The position numbers and the translations under genes are program-made. Under the pieces are notes generated by a model that was not told where the DNA came from, searched no databases, and saw only the letters and a program-made list of their open reading frames with translations. This document shows, piece by piece, positions 47,700-59,400 of a stretch of 64,000 nucleotides of DNA. Each line of letters begins with the position of its first letter. The first letter of the stretch is position 1. Source of the stretch: Linnemannia schmuckeri (taxonomy: Eukaryota > Mortierellomycota > Mortierellomycetes > Mortierellales > Mortierellaceae); contig JANATG010000022.1 in the NCBI GenBank assembly GCA_029449235.1, positions 558,001 through 622,000 on the forward strand. The letters are read 5' to 3'.

Positions 47700-48762
47700 A
47701 TGTCTCTTGCCAAGCAGAACTTCTCTTCCGCCTCCGAGGAGGCTATCAACCACCAGGTATGATTCTCTTTTCATTTTCTTTGTTGTCTGTCACTCACTCA
47801 TTTACATGCTTGCTTTAGACTTTTATGACACTCAGTTTACTAATCATGCCTCTCTCCATCCCATTCTTCTCCTCCACCCATCCATCCATTCCCTCCATCC
47901 AATAGATCAGCCAAGAACTCCAAGCTTCCCAGGTCTACCTCTCCCTCTCTGCCTGGGCTGGCCATGTCAACCAGGCCCTCCCCGGTCTCGAGAAGTTCTT
48001 CCGCGAGTCCGCTGAGGAGGAGCGCGAGCACGCCCAGAAGTTGATCAACTATCAGAACCGCCGCGGTGGCAAGGTCGTCCTCCAGACCCTCCAGGCCCCC
48101 GAGTCTGACTGGACCTCTGCCCGCAACGCCATCGAGTCCACCCTCCAGCTCGAGAAGGGTATGTTATTTCTTTTTTTTATGTTTTTTGTCTCGCTTGATT
48201 TTTCGCAAGTGTTAATTCTCCGAATGCATAACAACAAAACCAAATCAACAAAAATATGAATTTTGTATGCTAATCACACGCTCCTTTCTCTTCACCTTGC
48301 CCGCTCCCTTTACTCCCCTTTCCTACTATCCTCAAAAAAAAAAAAAAAAAAATAGATGTCAACAAGTCCCTCTTGAACCTCCACAAGGTGGCCGAGGAGA
48401 ACAACGACCCCCAGCTCTGCGACTTCATCGAGTCCGAGTACCTCGAGGAGCAGGTCGAGGCTATCAAGAAGATCGCTGACCTCGTTACCCAGCTCAACCG
48501 CGTCGGCGGTGATGGTCTTGGTTGTAAGTTATCTTTTTTCTTTTTCCATTTCTTTTTCCTCCATGGCGCTCTCGAATATACTCCGAATGCATGGCGCAAA
48601 GAGAAAAAAAAACCGGAGCTTTAATGATCGCGGTAAAAATCTCAAGAAATTCAACCCAGACTCTAATCTCTTCCTTCACTTCTTTCTTCCCTATCTCTCT
48701 GTCTTTATTATATTTTAGTGTACCTCTGGGATCAAGAGTTGTTGAAGCACAGCAGCCACTAA
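47700..48762 (+). CDS. Ferritin, H-type ferroxidase subunit
   Basis: Four exons: 47700-47756, 47906-48158, 48356-48523, 48719-48762; 173 residues. Ferritin assembles into a 24-subunit cage that oxidises Fe(II) and stores iron. Visible are helix A 'NHQISQELQASQVYLSLSAW' with the conserved Glu and Tyr, helix B 'ESAEEEREHAQKLINYQNRRGG' containing the ferroxidase EExxH residues, helix C with 'LHKVAEENNDPQLCDFIE' and helix D 'YLEEQVEAIKKIADLVTQL', and the short helix E 'YLWDQELLK'. No signal peptide is present, so it is probably cytosolic. All ferroxidase ligands I can place are retained. Ferritin is missing from common ascomycete and basidiomycete models but is known from zygomycetes. Confidence 0.96.
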
Positions 48763-49064
48763 AGCCGCTCTTCCTTCACATCCTTGCATTCAAGAATTTC
48801 AACCCATATCATTCCTCTCCTTACCATGCACAATGTGGTTAGCTGTATCATAGTCAAAACAATAAATCTGTAATAAGTCTCTCATTACTCTTTCGTATGT
48901 GAACTCTTAATTGCTTTTTGCTTTGCGCCCACGTTGCTTGTTGCCCATGGGTAAGTGAGAGTAAGAGGGAATAAGAGAAAGCAGTGCGCAACGGCGATGG
49001 CTGATGTGAAGGATAAAGCGCCACTTTTTTTTAAAACAGAGAGCAATGGATTGAGAAAGGGCTG

Positions 49065-49090
49065 TTTTTTTTCGTACACAATTTCATTCT
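49065..49090 (-). mobile_element. Possible LINE 3'-end relic upstream of tRNA-Tyr
   Basis: Eight T residues are followed by 'cgtacacaatttcattct', similar to the LINE 3' end of the other minus-strand copies. It lies about 147 bp upstream of tRNA-Tyr in the same orientation as the others. No duplication was found, so it could be chance. Confidence 0.4.
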
Positions 49091-49236
49091 ACGTAGAGAA
49101 AGAGATGCACAAATTGACAGGTGAGACCCGAGACGCAGCACAAGCGATCTATTATACCAGTTCCTGTCTACCATAACGTCACCCTGACATCATTGTGCTC
49201 ACACTACATAGTGTACCTAGATTCACTCGTCCACAT

Positions 49237-49319
49237 CCGAAAATAGCTCAGTTGGTAGAGCGGGAGACTGTAGTTTGTCTGTCATCTCTAGGTCCCTGGT
49301 TCAAATCCGGGTTTTCGGA
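49237..49319 (+). tRNA. tRNA-Tyr (anticodon GTA) with a 10-nt intron
   Basis: Acceptor CCGAAAA/TTTTCGG is perfect, D arm GCTC/GAGC, anticodon stem GGAGA/TCTCT, anticodon GTA (49270-49272). An intron of about 10 nt (49274-49283) lies one base 3' of the anticodon, as is typical. The T arm CCTGG/CCGGG holds the loop TTCAAAT. It is copied in the right arm. Confidence 0.95.
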
Positions 49320-49552
49320 TTCTCTTTTGCTCCTTCTACTTCTGAAGGGTTGCCTTTACTTTTCTTTTCGAAAGAAGGAAACATGGACAAAGCTAAGACG
49401 GGGTGCGCGCTGGCTCCCGTGAGTCAAGGTCCAAAGAGCATCACACTCACTGTGCTTCGTATCGCGTCTAGACACATCTTTTTTACATTTCCTTTACCTC
49501 GAACGGTGCTGAGGAAACGGCGAAAAGACTAAGATTGGAAGTGAAGGTGCAT

Positions 49553-49594
<42 letters not shown>

Positions 49595-49999
49595 AAATTG
49601 TAGCCAGATATATATTTCTTCATATCCGAATAAACAAGCTAGGCGTAATTTGTCGCGAGTGACAAAGGGACACTGATTGCGTGTGAGTTGTATTCTTTTT
49701 TTTTTTTTTTTTTTTTTGCTGTTACCGCTGCTGTATGCATGCAGCACCATTGTGTCGACTTCATGCTTGTTGATCTGTCTTTTCAATTGGTCCTTGCCTT
49801 AATCGATATCAATTGCTTTTTTTCATACCTACCGTAACAGCACAGCCTCACCGATGCGCGCCCCTTGCCCACAAAACAAGCAAACAGAAACGAGAAAAAA
49901 ATGAAGCAAACCTGTACCTTAAGCTAATTTGAACTAAGAATCCTCAGTTTCTGACCGTGTAGGAAATGAAACGGCGTCTTTTTATGCAATCTATGTTGC

Positions 50000-50273
50000 T
50001 TACTGCAAAGGCACACTCGCCCATATGGCATAGTCAGGTATATAGCAGCCCTTGAATGTCTTGACAACATTCAATCCAGGCATCTTCCCCATCAAATACC
50101 GCACCGCCGGCGAGTACTCGACCACAGTCCCCTCTCGAACCGTGTACAGCTCAATAAACCTCAACTTGGGCCAGTGATCCGCGATCCAGTCGGCCTCACG
50201 CCCTCCAAACTCAAAGCCAGGCAGCATCGCATCCACACTGAATGACCCATGGATTTCCTCCAGCTGACTCAGT
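50000..50273 (-). pseudogene. Duplicated 3' fragment of the F-box/LRR-like gene
   Basis: The frame encodes the same last 90 residues as the F-box pseudogene at 50940-52859, from 'LSQLEEIHGSFSV' to 'AIWASVPLQ'. It exists because the left arm of the inverted repeat copies the gene's end. The duplication breaks abruptly at 50273, inside the coding frame, and upstream sequence is unrelated. Confidence 0.9.
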
Positions 50274-50939
50274 GTTCCGTCGAAGGCTGGATCTTGTTCA
50301 TAAAGCGAAACCAAACTTACAAAAAAGTAACAAAAAGACACGTATAATAATTCTAATTAAGCGTACCTGAATGTCTTCGCACAAAGGTCGAAAGTTAGAA
50401 GGACAAGGAGGAATGGAAGACCAAGTGTGAGATGATCCCCGTTTGTAAACGCAGGGCATAAAAAAAAAGTACCCGTTGCTATAGTTAAAAATCCTTTTTA
50501 TTGTAGATAAACCAGGAACCATTATTCTTAGGAACCTAAAACGTTAATTTGAAGTGGGAGAGAGGACTCAATTTAGGCACACACGCGTTCTCAACGCTGA
50601 GAACGCCAACCCGTTAGGATGGTGTGCCGCTTCTAGTATCCTATTCTTCATCCTGGAGCTGTGTGCAGAAAACAATAGCCGCTGCAGGCAAAGAAAACGA
50701 ATAAAAAAAGGCTTAGTCGGCCCAATGGCAGCAACTCCATGCAGACAACAGTTGCAGCGGGCAAAGAAAAGGTGAATACAAAAGTCCAACCAACCCAATG
50801 AGACTAACGACGCGTATGTCGTAAAAAAATTAATTGCCGCGTTTCTTTTTTTTTTTCTCTTTCGCCTCTAACTTCCTATACTTCACTTTCACTCCACACT
50901 CCCTCCTCTACACTCCTTGCTATCAACCCTTTCGTCTCT
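50274..50939. other. Unique spacer of the inverted repeat upstream of the F-box gene
   Basis: About 670 bp with no recognised gene. The last 100 bases are CT-rich and form the probable leader of the F-box gene. Confidence 0.55.
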
Positions 50940-52859
50940 ATGAGCCTCGCTTTGGACCGATTCAAGAACACGAATGAGCTGGTCATCATCGTTGCCTCAT
51001 ACCTCCACGGACAAGATATTCACTCATTCCGTCTCACCTGCCGTAATGTCCACGCCATCTGCCAACAATTCTTCTACCGTGAAGTATACCTCAACAACCG
51101 CTGGCCAAGTGATGCGCTGCGGGACCTAGCCAAGCATGCGAGAATCATTTGCTCTCTCAAGGCAGACGAACAATCTATCCTCCACTACTACTTGTTCTCT
51201 GTCGATACTCTCCTTCTGGACCCTACGGCGCTACCGACATTCCTCCTAAAAACTCCTAAAAAACATGAGTCTCCCGTCTGATACCGCTACCGAGGCCTCA
51301 GGCCAACTGACCAGCCCACTTCAGCTCAGACCCCTTCTCTCATGTGACATCCTACTGGACACCCTTTGCAGGAAAAACGTCTTTGCTGCCCAGTTCCTGC
51401 ACATCGTATGCACCAGTCCTCGTCTCACCGTCCTTGACCTGGGCCCGATTGTCATCAAGACAGACCTCGAACTCTACCTGTTGGCAAGAACTATGTCCTC
51501 TATCGACACTCTCCGGTCTCTGACCCTATCGATCAAGACAGAGTCTTCTGATATTGAAAGAGTCCTCACGGCAGTTGTCAAGAGTTATCCATCACTTGTC
51601 GAGTCGCTCTCTCTCTGCATCGACCCCATTCGGACGGAAGAGGTGTCAACAGAAGCACACGGAGGTCCGCAAGAACAACAACAGGACTCGGGTGAATTAG
51701 CGAATACGGCATTGACATTGTTGGGACCTATCACGGAACGAAATGAACCATTGTGGCGATTGACAGACTGGAGGATGGTTATCGAAAGCAGGTTCATCGA
51801 CACCGAAATTTTTATCTCGCTCCTGAAATACTTATCTGAGCTCACTTCAATGGACGTACCCACAACCTACAGCCCAAACTCTTGGCAGCAGCCGAATCAA
51901 TTTGCCAACGTCGCTCACAACATTGTCACCCAATGTCCCAAGGTGACGAATCTCTGCAAGCGTCATTGGTACTCTGATTCAAGGTGCGTCATGCCGCACT
52001 TCATTATCGTCTGCATGCAGTCCAACAAACTCGAGTCTATTGAATGCGTCCGCCTCCAGAACAGCAAACACGACAATATATGTCTCGACAGTCGGCTCCT
52101 GCCTCACGCTAAATCGCTCAAGAGGATCGTCTTCGAAGACTGTGTTAAGGTCGACGGATCAACACCCAGGAAGATTTTGCGTCGGTACTCGGAGCTAGAA
52201 GAGTTCAGGATGAGCGAGGATGTTGATTGCCGAGTTGGAATGAATTTGGCAGATCTAGGGAAGCAGCGGCGGTGGGCGGCGGTCAAGTTGCAGGAATTAC
52301 AACTTGTTCTCGGGATGGGTCCTGGTCGGAAGGCGTCAGACCCTTCGACACTCGTCAACAATGCAAATCCATTGGGAACCTGGACTCCTCTCCTAGATTC
52401 ACTCTATCAACGGATCGCAGACCTACGGGAGCTACGCATTCTGGACCTAAGGGTCTCGATGGCGGGGACGGCCAAATACAACTGCGACGATAACTATGTG
52501 AAATATAAGTCGAGGACATTTCCTGGTTATTAGTCCTTGAGGATCAGGTTGCATGTCGACGTGACTGGCTGCAGTTGTTGGCGGGACTGAGTCAGCTGGA
52601 GGAAATCCATGGGTCATTCAGTGTGGATGCGATGCTGCCTGGCTTTGAGTTTGGAGGGCGTGAGGCCGACTGGATCGCGGATCACTGGCCCAAGTTGAGG
52701 TTTATTGAGCTGTACACGGTTCGAGAGGGGACTGTGGTCGAGTACTCGCCGGCGGTGCGGTATTTGATGGGGAAGATGCCTGGATTGAATGTTGTCAAGA
52801 CATTCAAGGGCTGCTATATACCTGACTATGCCATATGGGCGAGTGTGCCTTTGCAGTAA
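50940..52859 (+). pseudogene. F-box-like / LRR-like protein gene with two frameshifts
   Basis: The first frame (50940-51281) starts with an F-box-like motif 'NELVIIVASYLHGQDIHSFRLTCRNVHAICQQFFYREVYLN'. It stops after 113 residues because a 10-bp unit (ctcctaaaaa) is tandemly duplicated at 51243-51262; without it the frame would run on into the second frame (51265-52533), a Leu-rich repeat-like region. A second break near 52525 looks like a one-base loss; the last frame then runs to the stop at 52857-52859. F-box proteins recruit substrates to SCF ubiquitin ligases. The two breaks suggest a pseudogene, unless they are sequencing errors. The 3' end from 52586 is in the inverted repeat. Confidence 0.8.
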
Positions 52860-53262
52860 GCAACATAGATTGCATAAAAAGACGCCGTTTCATTTCCTAC
52901 ACGGTCAGAAACTGAGGATTCTTAGTTCAAATTAGCTTAAGGTACAGGTTTGCTTCATTTTTTTCTCGTTTCTGTTTGCTTGTTTTGTGGGCAAGGGGCG
53001 CGCATCGGTGAGGCTGTGCTGTTACGGTAGGTATGAAAAAAAGCAATTGATATCGATTAAGGCAAGGACCAATTGAAAAGACAGATCAACAAGCATGAAG
53101 TCGACACAATGGTGCTGCATGCATACAGCAGCGGTAACAGCAAAAAAAAAAAAAAAAAAAAGAATACAACTCACACGCAATCAGTGTCCCTTTGTCACTC
53201 GCGACAAATTACGCCTAGCTTGTTTATTCGGATATGAAGAAATATATATCTGGCTACAATTT

Positions 53263-53304
<42 letters not shown>

Positions 53305-53485
53305 ATGCACCTTCACTTCCAATCTTAGTCTTTTCGCCGTTTCCTCAGCACCGTTCGAGGTAAAGGAAATGTAAAAAAGATGTGTCTAGACGCGATACGA
53401 AGCACAGTGAGTGTGATGCTCTTTGGACCTTGACTCACGGGAGCCAGCGCGCACCCCGTCTTAGCTTTGTCCATGTTTCCTTCTT
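52586..53485. repeat. Inverted repeat, right arm, inner part (900 bp)
   Basis: Reverse complement of 49372-50273. It contains the F-box gene end, a T-run (about 53269-53302) and a low-complexity A-run (53142-53161). It ends exactly at the MULE's 9-bp target-site duplication (53477-53485). Confidence 0.93.
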
Positions 53486-53664
53486 GGGTTAATCTATTCG
53501 ACAACCCGGGTTGCTCGCCTTAATTGACAACCCGGCAGTCACATTTTGCAAAATAATTTGGCAACCCAGTTGCCAAATTACACCCTTGATGCGCCTGAAC
53601 CATGCACCTGTACCACTGACTCCCGATACACCTGCCATACCTCTGCACCCAACCATCTGACCCC

Positions 53665-53870
53665 AACCACACCACCATCACCATGTAACTAAGCATACAT
53701 TAATACCCTAGTTCGCCCGTACCATTAACAGTATCTTTTCTTGTCCCTTTCTCTCTCTTCACACGCGTGTGCCTTGTTCCCTATCTTGTTTCTTAAGCCC
53801 TTATCCCCATACTCGTGTCTTCTTCTATTCCCTCGTGCACACCTTCTTGCACTGCTGTTATATAGTAGAG
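53665..53870 (+). repeat. Subterminal repeat of the MULE, copy 1
   Basis: About 200 bp that recur in the same orientation near 60638-60825 at roughly 75-80% by eye, both containing 'tttcttaagccctta' and 'cttctattccct'. It lies downstream of the stop of the minus-strand gene. Confidence 0.7.
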
Positions 53871-53886
53871 AGTATATGTTTATTGT

Positions 53887-54762
53887 CTAATGAGGACGAA
53901 CAATGTAAACTGGATCGTTTTGAATTCTCTTGAGCGCTTGCTCATCAACCTCCAAAGTGAACGATCTTTCGCGCTTTGTCGATAAAAGGTTCTTGACTGT
54001 ATCTCTAGTGAGTTTTTGCTCAAACATCAACTCTTCTTGCCTTTTCTGCTGGATATCAAGGTAAATACGCTGTTGCTCGAAGGCCTTGCGATGTTGTTCC
54101 GCGAGGGCGCTCTGAAGATCGGTGCTTTGTTGGACTTGAGCGGTGGTGAAGGCCTGCAGGAACGTCATATGGTTCTCGGTCATTGAAGCCATGAACTTGG
54201 CATGCTGGGCTGTTGTACGCTCGGTGAATGACTCCAAGAACACTTGATGACGCTCAATCATTTTTTGCTCCAGGAGCTGCCCGGTAGTAGATTCTGCCGC
54301 TGGAGCCATTGATGTAGGAGCACGTGAAACAATGAGGCCGCCGCTTGAGGTGCTGTCGCTTGAGGTGCTGCCGCTTGAGGTGTCGCCGCTTGAAGCGCCG
54401 CCGCTTGAGTCGGATGAACGCAAAGATACAGCTTCCTGTTGTCTAGGAACCGAAATATCGACTTGCACCGTCTTCTTGAGTGCCTTTAGAGCGGTGTTTT
54501 TCGCAACCATACAGAGCTGATAGTGGCGCTGTAGAGACGAGTTAAGGGTAAATGTCGATCCGCAGTAACAGACAAAATCCATGCCCTTTGCAATTTGTCG
54601 ATTAAAAGTGGTTGGTTGATCAGTATGTTTGCAAATGAACGTGATGGGTTGATCTGTGTGATATGTTATAACGTGGTTCTTTTGAGACTTGGATAGTGGT
54701 CGACCAAGGACAAGAAGACCTTGACCACAATCGTAGTACGAACAAACGTTTCCGCGAGGCAT
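53887..54762 (-). CDS. MULE accessory protein: Cys/His finger plus coiled coil
   Basis: A single exon of 291 residues, starting at the ATG 'MPRGNVCSYYDCG' (an earlier in-frame ATG at 54915 precedes a stretch of lower coding character). It has a C...C pattern near the N-terminus and a C2H2-like finger 'FVCYCGSTFTLNSSLQRHYQLC' (about 60-85), a Ser/Gly/Thr repeat region of degenerate 'SSGGASSGDTSSG' units, and a C-terminal Gln/Glu-rich helical part (about 150-260). Divergent to the transposase and inside the same transposon, it may help bind element DNA. That role is inference. Confidence 0.7.
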   Translation of the reverse strand: MPRGNVCSYYDCGQGLLVLGRPLSKSQKNHVITYHTDQPITFICKHTDQPTTFNRQIAKGMDFVCYCGSTFTLNSSLQRHYQLCMVAKNTALKALKKTVQVDISVPRQQEAVSLRSSDSSGGASSGDTSSGSTSSDSTSSGGLIVSRAPTSMAPAAESTTGQLLEQKMIERHQVFLESFTERTTAQHAKFMASMTENHMTFLQAFTTAQVQQSTDLQSALAEQHRKAFEQQRIYLDIQQKRQEELMFEQKLTRDTVKNLLSTKRERSFTLEVDEQALKRIQNDPVYIVRPH

Positions 54763-55016
54763 GCCGAAAGAAATGGTGCTGGAAGGATGTTTAGAGTGAG
54801 ATGGGGTTGGGGAAAAGATGGGGCTGGGGAAAAGATGGAGAATGTGCGAAGAATCGGAGGTGTTTTGTTTGCGGGTATTTATGCGCCTCATTTTATACAC
54901 AAACCATGGATACAAAATGCATAATCCAAAGTTGACTATTCAACCGATGACTATGAATATGAACTTTATTGCAAGAGATACTTGGTCATAATAAACAAAC
55001 TGAGTAGCATCATATC

Positions 55017-55610
55017 CATCCATTGAGGTATCGCAGCAAGTGCGCGAGGCGCCTCGCTTCCTCGCAAAAAAGATTTTCCCTTTGAAAGAGGAATGGAGCA
55101 TAATACGCGACAGGGCGCACATACATCCATTGACGTACCGTAGCAAGTGCGCGAGGCGTCTCGCTTCCTCGCAAAAAAGATTTCCTCTTTGAAAGAGGAA
55201 TGGAGCATAATACGCGACAGGGCGCACATACATCCATTGACGTACCGTAGCAAGTGTGCGAGGCGTCTTGCTTCCTCGCAAAAAAGATTTTCTCTTTGAA
55301 AGAGGAATGGAGCATAATACGCGACAGGGCGCACATACATCCATTGACGTACCGTAGCAAGTGTGCGAGGCGTCTTGCTTCCTCGCAAAAAAGATTTTCT
55401 CTTTGAAAGAGGAATGGAGCATAATACGCGACAGGGCGCACATACATCCATTGACGTACCGTAGCAAGTGTGCGAGGCGTCTCGCTTCCTCGCAAAAAAG
55501 ATATTCTCTTTGGAAGCGGACTGAAGCATCATAGAACATGCATACATGTCCATCCATTGAGGTACCGTAGTGTCTGTACAAGACACCTTGCTTTCTAACA
55601 TATTATTTTG
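55017..55610. repeat. Tandem array of 107-bp units in the MULE
   Basis: Units start at 55017, 55124, 55231, 55338, 55445 and about 55551, nearly identical for the first five; the last is diverged. Because 107 is not a multiple of 3, all three minus-strand frames stay open over the array and give repeated peptides, which look spurious. The array lies between the divergent element genes. Confidence 0.93.
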
Positions 55611-56059
55611 GTCTGAGGATCAAATGCCAATGCACGTCGGGAAGTTACGTACATCTGCAAAAGATAAAGCTGGGGATTGATGTGTTGCGGACTTGCAACA
55701 TGAACTTGGTTCCGCTACAATTTTAAGCATGCCAGTGCAAGAAGCTTACTTTTGACAACAAGTACTCTCTGTCACCTGTGAGATACTAAAGAGCTACTCG
55801 ATCTATGGTCAATATGTGTAATTTTTACTAGGAGAAAGGATGTTTTCTTCTATTTTTGACACAGCAGCATTAAACTATAAAAGCTGATAGAGGATAGGAT
55901 GAAAAAACCATCGATCTTCCTTGTTACACTTCTGGCCCATCCTCTGCTGGTCCCTTTTTCGCGCAGTTACCGGTTAGTGTTAAACTTATATCCAGTCTTG
56001 TCGCACTTGAGCAACATGCGGTTGTTAATAGTTGATATTGAGCTGATTGTAAAGCTAGA

Positions 56060-56361
56060 ATGTCAAGCACCGAGCCTATTCCTGTCGAGGACTGTTCTCC
56101 AAAATCACCAGAGTCAAGGGTTATGTACAGTACATACTGGCAAAGCTTGCAGACTGGCCGAATGTTGCTGGGAATTCCCTTGCCGAATATCAAAACGAAT
56201 GCCGACGTCGAGGTCATCTATGAGCCCCCGCCACCCAAGGAGAGGATATATGAGGCCAGACTCGCAGCCCTCAAGACTATTCCATCAAGGGACATTGCTT
56301 TGAAGGCCAACTCCATGTTATGTATGAAGCGCATAACACTCTCTTTTCCATTTGCCTTTGC

Positions 56362-56402
<41 letters not shown>

Positions 56403-59400
56403 GGCTAGCCTATTCGACAGCCCGGTGTGTTAATCTTTCATCAATTCTTCTTTGATAGTCGGAGCCAAAGGGGCTTGGGGAATTCGTATCAAAGGCATAG
56501 GTAACTTTACATCTGCAGCTGTCAAGATCCTACTGGGTGCGGTGGACACGAACATTTTCATCGTCAAGGCCAGGGAGATACTGAGTTGGATCGATGTAAA
56601 TTCCGACCATGAATTCGTCGATTGGTTCCGTACCCTTTTGTACACTACCCCGGGCATCATGGCGTGGAAATTCCAGCCAACGTCTGGCGCGCCGCTAGCC
56701 ATTTCAAGCACCTTTGACCTCATGAGGGAGATTTACATTGACGATGAGATTGTGCGTGCAGTCATGGAGCTCTTTTCCATGTCATATGGCGCAGACGATC
56801 GATATCTCTTCATTCCTCCCCTTCAGATCATTTCCTGGGGTCAAAATATCCATTGGGAATGGAAGGAGGACCTAGTCAAGAGTGGACGACTCGAAAAGGC
56901 ATTCGCAGTTGTTTATATGACGGGTCACTGGGGTGCTCTTGAAGTCGATTTTAAGCGGCGCAAGATCTCATTTGGGGATTCTCTCTCGTATCCTATTCCT
57001 AACAAGACCATCGACAACGTTCGCAATTGGATAAAATGCTGCGGCATTGACATTGGTCGGTGGGACTGCGACACTGGACACTTTGCCGTTCCTCAACAAC
57101 CTCCTGGAAGCGGATCGTGCGCTGTTAATGCCATTAATGCAGTGGAGAGGAGCGTGAATCCAAGGACAGCAATTTGGACCCATGCGAAGTCTGCGCAACA
57201 TCGGTTAAGGCTTCTTAAGCTGGTAACCGGCTATAGCAAGGTAAATATTGTTACAAAACATTAAACTTTATTACTATGCACAAAAATCACCTTTTTTCAA
57301 CTCTAACAATCATTATTAACATGTAGATCGAACGTCAAGGTCATTGCGATGTTGCTACGAAAAGTGGTCGGAACCGAGGAGAAGTAGTGATACTTGGTCA
57401 CAGAGCCATATCAGGAATGAAGGCTGCTGAGGGGAAAGTTAGTGAGGAGATTGGTAAGGACATTGCCGAGGTGGAGATTGCCGAGGTGGAGATTGCCGAG
57501 GTGGAGATTGCCGAGGTGGAGATTGCCGAGGTGGAGATTGCCGAGGTGGAGATTGCCGAGGTGGAGATTGCCGAGGTGGAGATTGCCGAGGTGGAGATTA
57601 CCAAGGTGGAGATTGCTGAGGAGGAGATCGCTGAGGGGGGGATTGCTGAGGGGGAGATTGCTGAGGGGGAGATTGCTGAGGGGGAGATTGCTGAGGGGGA
57701 GATTGCTGAGGTGGAGATGGCTGAGGGGGAGATGGCTGAGGGGGAGATTGCTGAGGGGGAGATTGCTGAGGACAATGCTGGTGCTGAAACTAGCGTGGTG
57801 GACAAGCCTGATGAGATGAGTAACGGATCGATGTGGATACCTCAAGTCGGCCAACAATTTGAAAGTCTGGAAGACTTTGAAGATCAAATCCATCCTTGGG
57901 CACATCGACAAGGATTTCAGTTGCGACGAATGCAGTCCAGGCTTGATGAACAACATGGCCAACGTCCCCGAGGTAAATATTGAAACTGCTGGTTGTAAGT
58001 GCTCCTCCTTGAATACCTCCGCCTAACTCATGTATTCTGCTTATGAATAGTAATTTTCGGTTGTTTGCACGGCGGCAAATATGAATCGCGGAAAAACGTG
58101 GATCCAGAAAAGCATCGCAACAAGATTTCCAAGCGCACCAACTGCCCTTGCCGTATTGTTCTTCGATCTCCAAAAGTAATCTCTCCGTACTGGCACATCA
58201 CTACCATTGTCACAGCTCACAGCGGTCATGGGTTCGAGCAAGGCACCTTGGAGTTCAACCGACGCGACAGACGGCTTACCGACAAGATGCTGGAGCAGAT
58301 TTCTTTTCTGGCAGGCAGATTCAACGCGAAGCAAATAATCTACTTGCTGAACCAAGACTGGCCTGACAAAGTGTTCGATCTTCGTACAGTCACTAACGCC
58401 ATCCAAAAGGTGAGGAACAACGTGTGCTCTGATGGCTCCGAGGCTGCAGAGTTATACAAGCTTCTACAAGACAAGGCGCGCAAGGACAAGGACTGGTTCT
58501 TTGCAACAGAACTTGATGCCGAAGGACGACTTCAACGAATATTCTGGATGAGTCCTTCTCAAAGATCCCTCTACCGACGCTATCGAGATGTGGTCCTCAG
58601 CGATAATACCTTCAAGACAAACCGGTTTAGTATGCCCCTCAATGCTCTCGTTATCGTCGACAACAATGGAAGAAGTCGCCTGGTTGGATGTTCATTGGTT
58701 TCCGGAGAGTACACAGAGGATTATGAATGGATTTTACGACAGCTGTTGATGGCAAACGACAACCTTGCTCCGCATACTATTATTGTCGATGATGACCATG
58801 CAATGGAAGCTGCCTGCGCCAACGTCATTGGACACACGGTTCTCTTGAACTGCATCTGGCATCTTGGACACCAAAATCTAAACAAGAATCTTCGTGGCGC
58901 GCTCGGCAAGAGCTGGCAGGCTTTTATTTCCGCCTTTTGGACAACACGAAATGCTCTCACAGCTATCGATTTCGAGCATAGGTGGTCGCAGCACGTTGCA
59001 GTCTTTGGCGTTGGCAAACCAGGCGTTGAGGCTTACTTGGAGAGGATCTTTGAGCGTCGCGAACACTGGGCCTGGCCGTGGGTTGGTACAAGATTTACCG
59101 CTGGAATGCAGGCAACACAAAGGGTGGAGGGTGTAAACGCGATCATCAAGCGAGCCGTTAACAGCAAGACCTCTCTTCCAGTCCTCTTCGAGTCTACTGA
59201 AACGATGTTATCGGATGAGGCCAGGACGTCGAGGTATCTCCACTACAAGATGGATATGACAGCCGATCCTTCACTGACTCAATTCGCCAAGAACATGTTT
59301 GCTGATATTATTGATGTGAACAGTCGTTTTCTTGGTATTGCAGCAAAAGGCCAGATGATGATGGAGATGATGCGGTCCATCTATTATCAATCCGATCTGC

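Larger units (their letters stand above)
49140..50273. repeat. Inverted repeat, left arm (1134 bp)
   Basis: This arm is the near-perfect reverse complement of 52586-53485 joined to 61394-61625 (900 + 232 bp; the left arm is 902 + 232). It carries tRNA-Tyr and the 3' end of the F-box gene. At 49372-49380 it has one copy of the 9-bp sequence that is duplicated on both sides of the MULE in the right arm, so it is the empty site. Confidence 0.93.

Noticed and set aside
54940..55601. Three overlapping minus-strand frames of 160-213 residues with repeated Cys/Arg peptides
   Set aside because: They arise from a 107-bp tandem repeat read in each frame; the same peptides recur in all frames, a mark of non-coding repeat.
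55017..55610. CRISPR-like array
   Set aside because: The whole 107-bp unit is repeated without unique spacers, and the genome is eukaryotic.
56322..56458. TIR-like sequence (cctattcgacagcccgg) near a poly-T run inside transposase intron 1
   Set aside because: Resembles the MULE terminal repeat but is single, imperfect and lacks a partner or duplication; could be a relic but cannot be supported.
57398..57962. Minus-strand and alternative-frame proteins of repeated SAIS/GNLHL units
   Set aside because: Antisense and shifted readings of the 15-bp coding repeat in the transposase gene.
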